NCBI GenBank assembly: GCA_938024025.1
Contig: CALJBY010000109.1
Span: forward strand, 1-9,242
Direction of reading: 5' to 3'
Length of the DNA stretch: 9,242 nt
Source of the DNA: an uncultured bacterium
GTDB taxonomy: Bacteria > Desulfobacterota > WTBG01
Positions within the stretch are counted from its first letter, which is position 1. Each line of letters opens with the position of its first letter. A program made the translations under genes and the position numbers. The notes beneath the pieces are model-generated. The model was given only the letters and a program-made list of their open reading frames with translations, was not told where the DNA came from and ran no database searches. Of the stretch, positions 6,885 to 9,242 are shown piece by piece.

Positions 6885-7865
6885 CTATAAAATAAAATCC
6901 TCCGGATCTTCAATAGCAAAGGTGTTTAAAAGCGGTTTTACCTCAGGATCCAGCCCGGCTTCAAAATCGAAGAGCTCTTTAACATCTTTTTCCATTTTAC
7001 GGTTCAATTTCATCAGCGGAATGTCAACCGGGCACACGCGTTCACACTCACCACAGCTGATACACCTTCCTGCAAGATGAAAGGCACGGGTGATGTGGAA
7101 CATGAAGTTTTCATTGGTATCAACCGAGCGTTTAACCCACTGGGGTTTCAGTTTTTCAAGGATACACCCGTCACAATAGCACAGGGGACAGGAATTCCTG
7201 CAGGCATAGCATCTAATGCAGCGGCTGAACTGATTTTGCCAAAACTGCCATTTTTCTTCAGGGGGTTGTGCTTCGAGGATTTGAATGTCTTCATACTGAG
7301 GTGGATTACCCGCTCTCTTGTCGCCAATCAGTTTCTTGCAGGTAAGGGGGGTAGGGTACTGACATGTTTTACAGGTTTCCGCCTTGAGCTCATCTACCGG
7401 GACTGTGTGGCTTTGATCGTTAATGGTAATGATATAGTTGCCATTTTCTTCTACAACATCAACCGGATCCGGGGTGTGGGGGAATCGTGCTTCTATCTTC
7501 TTGAGATCAATTACCCCGGAGCAGGGAATGCCGATGACGTAGAGCTGGTCAGGGGATATGCCTCCTTCAGCAATAATCTGGTTGAGGGCACGGGAATCAC
7601 AGCCCCGTACAAGAAGAGCAACCTTTTTAGCCTTGGATTTTTTTTCATCGGCAGGCAGTAATGGCTTTCCTTCAATAGTAAGATAATTGACCAGGCTCAG
7701 GGAACAGAGGGGTGAGAAGGTGAGTTGATCCACCTCTTCCTTCGTTTCGATAAAGCATGGGGAGATCCTGAACCCGTAACTACCTTTTTTGTAGCCAATC
7801 AGGTATTCGATTTCTTTCCGGCCAAGTGCCCGTTTTGCTTCATCCCTCAGTTTTTGGATGTCCAT
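6885..7865 (-). CDS. flxC: FlxC-like iron-sulfur protein with FrhB/FdhB-like region and two [4Fe-4S] motifs
   Basis: A 326-residue cytoplasmic electron-transfer protein. The N-terminal half has LLVRGCDSRALNQII (84-98) and GIPCSGVID (112-120), reminiscent of FrhB/FdhB-type flavoprotein beta subunits. A CKTCQYPTPLTC patch is at 165-176. Ferredoxin-like motifs are C216-C219-C222-C226, continuing as PLCYCDGC with three more cysteines, and C268-C271-C274-C278. I chose the ATG at 7865 (MDIQKLRDEAKRALG), with AAAGAGAA upstream. An upstream in-frame ATG at 7934 adds 23 residues of non-conserved character from inside flxD and has no ribosome-binding site. The chosen start overlaps the flxD end by 26 nt, implying coupling. 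Its layout parallels FlxB, so the two look like diverged paralogues. The likely role is relaying electrons between FlxA/FlxB and FlxD/HdrA. Whether it binds its own flavin cannot be decided by eye. Confidence 0.83.
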   Translation of the reverse strand: MDIQKLRDEAKRALGRKEIEYLIGYKKGSYGFRISPCFIETKEEVDQLTFSPLCSLSLVNYLTIEGKPLLPADEKKSKAKKVALLVRGCDSRALNQIIAEGGISPDQLYVIGIPCSGVIDLKKIEARFPHTPDPVDVVEENGNYIITINDQSHTVPVDELKAETCKTCQYPTPLTCKKLIGDKRAGNPPQYEDIQILEAQPPEEKWQFWQNQFSRCIRCYACRNSCPLCYCDGCILEKLKPQWVKRSVDTNENFMFHITRAFHLAGRCISCGECERVCPVDIPLMKLNRKMEKDVKELFDFEAGLDPEVKPLLNTFAIEDPEDFIL

Positions 7866-8283
7866 TGACGTTCTCTTTAAATGATTGCAGGGGACCGAGT
7901 TTTTTAATGTCTTCAGTAACTTCCGTGATGACATCTGCGAACTTTTTACCTTCAGATGCCGAGACCCAGCTCATCCTGATGCGCTGGGGGTCAATACCGA
8001 TAAATTCAAGGAGATTTCTCATGATGATAAATCGTCTGCGTGCAAGAAAATTACCCTTCATGTAGTGGCATTCACCGGGATGACACCCGGAAATGAGCAC
8101 ACCATCTGCACCCGTGCGTAACACCTGGGCCACGAAGAGGGGATTTACCCTGCCCGTGCACATAACACGGATTACCTTGACTGTGGGAGGGTAGTGTGTC
8201 CTGGTGGTGCCCGTGAGATCAGCCCCGGCATAAGAGCACCAGTTACAGAGGAATGCAACAATGTTGGGTTCAAACTCACTCAT
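7840..8283 (-). CDS. flxD: FlxD/MvhD-type [2Fe-2S] electron-transfer subunit
   Basis: A 147-residue member of the MvhD/FlpD family, the small [2Fe-2S] protein that docks hydrogenase, formate dehydrogenase or Flx modules onto HdrA. The family cysteines are all present: CNWCSYAGAD (C13, C16), RVMCTGRV (C42) and GCHPGECHY (C67, C72). Length is typical. There is no in-frame TGA, so no selenocysteine variant. AGGAGA seven bases upstream supports the ATG at 8283. The start overlaps the hdrA stop by 8 nt (ATGAGTGA), and the 3' end overlaps flxC, so all three are likely made in fixed ratio. Because no hydrogenase large subunit is present and FlxA-like and FlxB-like genes are, the FlxD name fits better than MvhD. 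It is expected to hand electrons from the Flx proteins to HdrA. Confidence 0.93.
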   Translation of the reverse strand: MSEFEPNIVAFLCNWCSYAGADLTGTTRTHYPPTVKVIRVMCTGRVNPLFVAQVLRTGADGVLISGCHPGECHYMKGNFLARRRFIIMRNLLEFIGIDPQRIRMSWVSASEGKKFADVITEVTEDIKKLGPLQSFKENVNGHPKTEG

Positions 8284-9242
8284 ACAACTCTCCTAGAGAG
8301 GAAATCATGGAAAGGAGCTGTTCGTCAGTGAATGATTTCTGCTGAATGGCCCCGGAGAGGCATGCAGCCGCACAGGCTCCGCATCCTTTGCAGAGTACTT
8401 CGTTAACCGATGCCACTTCAACGGCCTGGCCGGCACGCTCCCTGGTTATAAGTTCAATGGCTTCGTAGGGACAGGTCTCCACACAGAATCCGCATGCACG
8501 GCAGAGTGCATCTTCCACCTGTGCAACCTGGGCTTCCGTCTTGACCTTCCCCTGGGAAAGGGGGATACAGGCCTTTGCCGCTGCTCCACTTGCCTGTGCA
8601 ACCGTATCGGGAATGTCCTTGGGCCCCTGGCAGCAGCCGGCTAGAAAGATGCCGTCACTGGCGGTGTCTACGGGCCGGAGCTTGGGATGGGCCTCGAGCA
8701 GGAACTTGTCTGCAGACTGTGAGAGTTTTAAGATATTATTGACCGCACTGCTGTCAGCGCAGGGTACCATTCCCACAGCCAGAACCACCAGATCTGCTTC
8801 AACTTCAACAAGCTCACCCAGCAGGGTATCTTCTGCCTTAACCACAAGCTTTTCTTTCTTCTTGTACACCTCTGAAACATTGCCGCGCCGGTAGGTAATG
8901 CCCTCTTCCTTGACACGATCGTAGAATTCTTCGAACCCTTTACCGAATGCCCTGACATCAATGTAGAAGACGGTCACCTTTGCATCGGGCAGTTTCTCTT
9001 TTATCAGGTGGGCCTGTTTGGCCGTGTACATGCAGCAGACTCTCGAGCAGTACTCATTACCTACCGATTTGTCCCGGGACCCTACGCAGTGGACAAAAAC
9101 AACGTTTTGAGGTTTTTCCCCATTTATGGTAACCGTCCCGGTGGTGGGACCCGATGCCGAAGAGAGGCGTTCAAACTCCAGGCCGGTGATTACGTTAGGA
9201 TATAAACCGTATCCCAGTTCGGGTTTGAGCTTTGGATCAAAG
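8276..9242 (-). CDS. hdrA: HdrA-type flavoprotein, C-terminal half (cut at right window edge)
   Basis: The visible 321 residues are the C-terminal half of heterodisulfide reductase subunit A, the FAD and iron-sulfur core where electron bifurcation takes place in HdrABC-type complexes. The frame is open to the right edge, so the N-terminus is missing. Visible motifs, numbered from the edge: GPTTGTV (31-37), HCVGSRD (51-57) and YCSRVCCMYTAK (64-75), the HdrA-specific cysteine cluster. The FAD-domain signature GCCQGPKDIPDTVAQASGAA follows. Two C-terminal ferredoxin motifs are CRACGFCVETCPYEAI and CKGCGACAAACLSGAI. The last has Leu where Pro usually follows the fourth Cys. The two adjacent cysteines in CCM are both encoded TGC, so no selenocysteine. 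Its stop overlaps the flxD start. HdrB and HdrC, if present, must lie beyond the edge. The physiological disulfide or other electron acceptor is unknown. Confidence 0.94.
   Translation of the reverse strand, partial: FDPKLKPELGYGLYPNVITGLEFERLSSASGPTTGTVTINGEKPQNVVFVHCVGSRDKSVGNEYCSRVCCMYTAKQAHLIKEKLPDAKVTVFYIDVRAFGKGFEEFYDRVKEEGITYRRGNVSEVYKKKEKLVVKAEDTLLGELVEVEADLVVLAVGMVPCADSSAVNNILKLSQSADKFLLEAHPKLRPVDTASDGIFLAGCCQGPKDIPDTVAQASGAAAKACIPLSQGKVKTEAQVAQVEDALCRACGFCVETCPYEAIELITRERAGQAVEVASVNEVLCKGCGACAAACLSGAIQQKSFTDEQLLSMISSLGELYE

Noticed and set aside
7077..7661. A 194-codon plus-strand open frame opposite flxC
   Set aside because: The minus-strand frame encodes conserved cysteine motifs across the same bases; the plus-strand product resembles nothing I know.
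8276..9031. HdrA beginning at the methionine encoded at 9031
   Set aside because: The frame stays open to the window edge and the upstream residues contain the HdrA HCVGSRD and YCSRVCC motif, so 9031 is internal.
7840..9242. Selenocysteine in FlxD or HdrA, as found in some Bam and methanogen homologues
   Set aside because: The conserved positions are encoded by ordinary cysteine codons and there is no in-frame TGA.
2960..9242. A Bam-type class II benzoyl-CoA reductase cluster
   Set aside because: HdrA-, MvhD- and AOR-like proteins fit superficially, but no BamC-like ferredoxin or NuoEFG-like BamGHI is present, and FlxA, FlxB and FlxC point to an Flx module.
1..9242. tRNA, rRNA, CRISPR array, transposase or phage genes
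   Set aside because: Nothing of this kind was recognised on either strand; almost all bases are covered by the seven genes.

Overview
The window is one co-directional block read on the minus strand. It holds seven protein genes, the two edge ones incomplete, with no RNA gene, CRISPR array or transposase. In transcription order: the C-terminal part of an HdrA-type flavoprotein (cut at the right edge), an MvhD/FlxD-type [2Fe-2S] protein, two related double-[4Fe-4S] proteins (FlxC- and FlxB-like), an FAD/NAD(P)H-binding FlxA-like protein, a tungsten-type aldehyde:ferredoxin oxidoreductase (AOR), an AMP-forming acyl-CoA ligase, and the N-terminal part of arginyl-tRNA synthetase (cut at the left edge).

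The gene content points to a strict anaerobe. Flx-Hdr modules, tungsten AORs and carboxylate-activating ligases occur together in sulfate-reducing and syntrophic bacteria (Desulfobacterota and relatives, some Firmicutes). Base composition looks close to half G+C. I cannot name the taxon from the sequence.

Region by region: hdrA and flxD overlap by 8 nt, flxD and flxC by about 26 nt, and flxB and flxA by 4 nt (ATGA). These overlaps imply translational coupling and one complex. The only real break in the module is the 158-nt gap between flxC and flxB. It holds a GC-rich hairpin and an A+T-rich, internally repeated element that looks like a dispersed intergenic repeat, and flxB starts without a visible ribosome-binding site. 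A 72-nt gap with a strong Shine-Dalgarno sequence precedes the AOR gene, and 30 nt separate it from the ligase gene. A 116-nt gap with a short perfect palindrome precedes argS, which is probably a separate housekeeping unit.

How the parts could work together (inference): FlxA exchanges hydride with NAD(P)H, FlxB and FlxC wire electrons, FlxD passes them to HdrA, and HdrA is the candidate flavin-based bifurcating or confurcating centre. AOR interconverts aldehyde and carboxylate using low-potential electrons (ferredoxin), and the ligase converts the carboxylate to its CoA thioester. The cluster reads as an aldehyde/acid oxidoreduction module tied to NAD(P)H-ferredoxin electron exchange. HdrB and HdrC are not in the window; they may lie beyond the right edge, which is the upstream side of hdrA.
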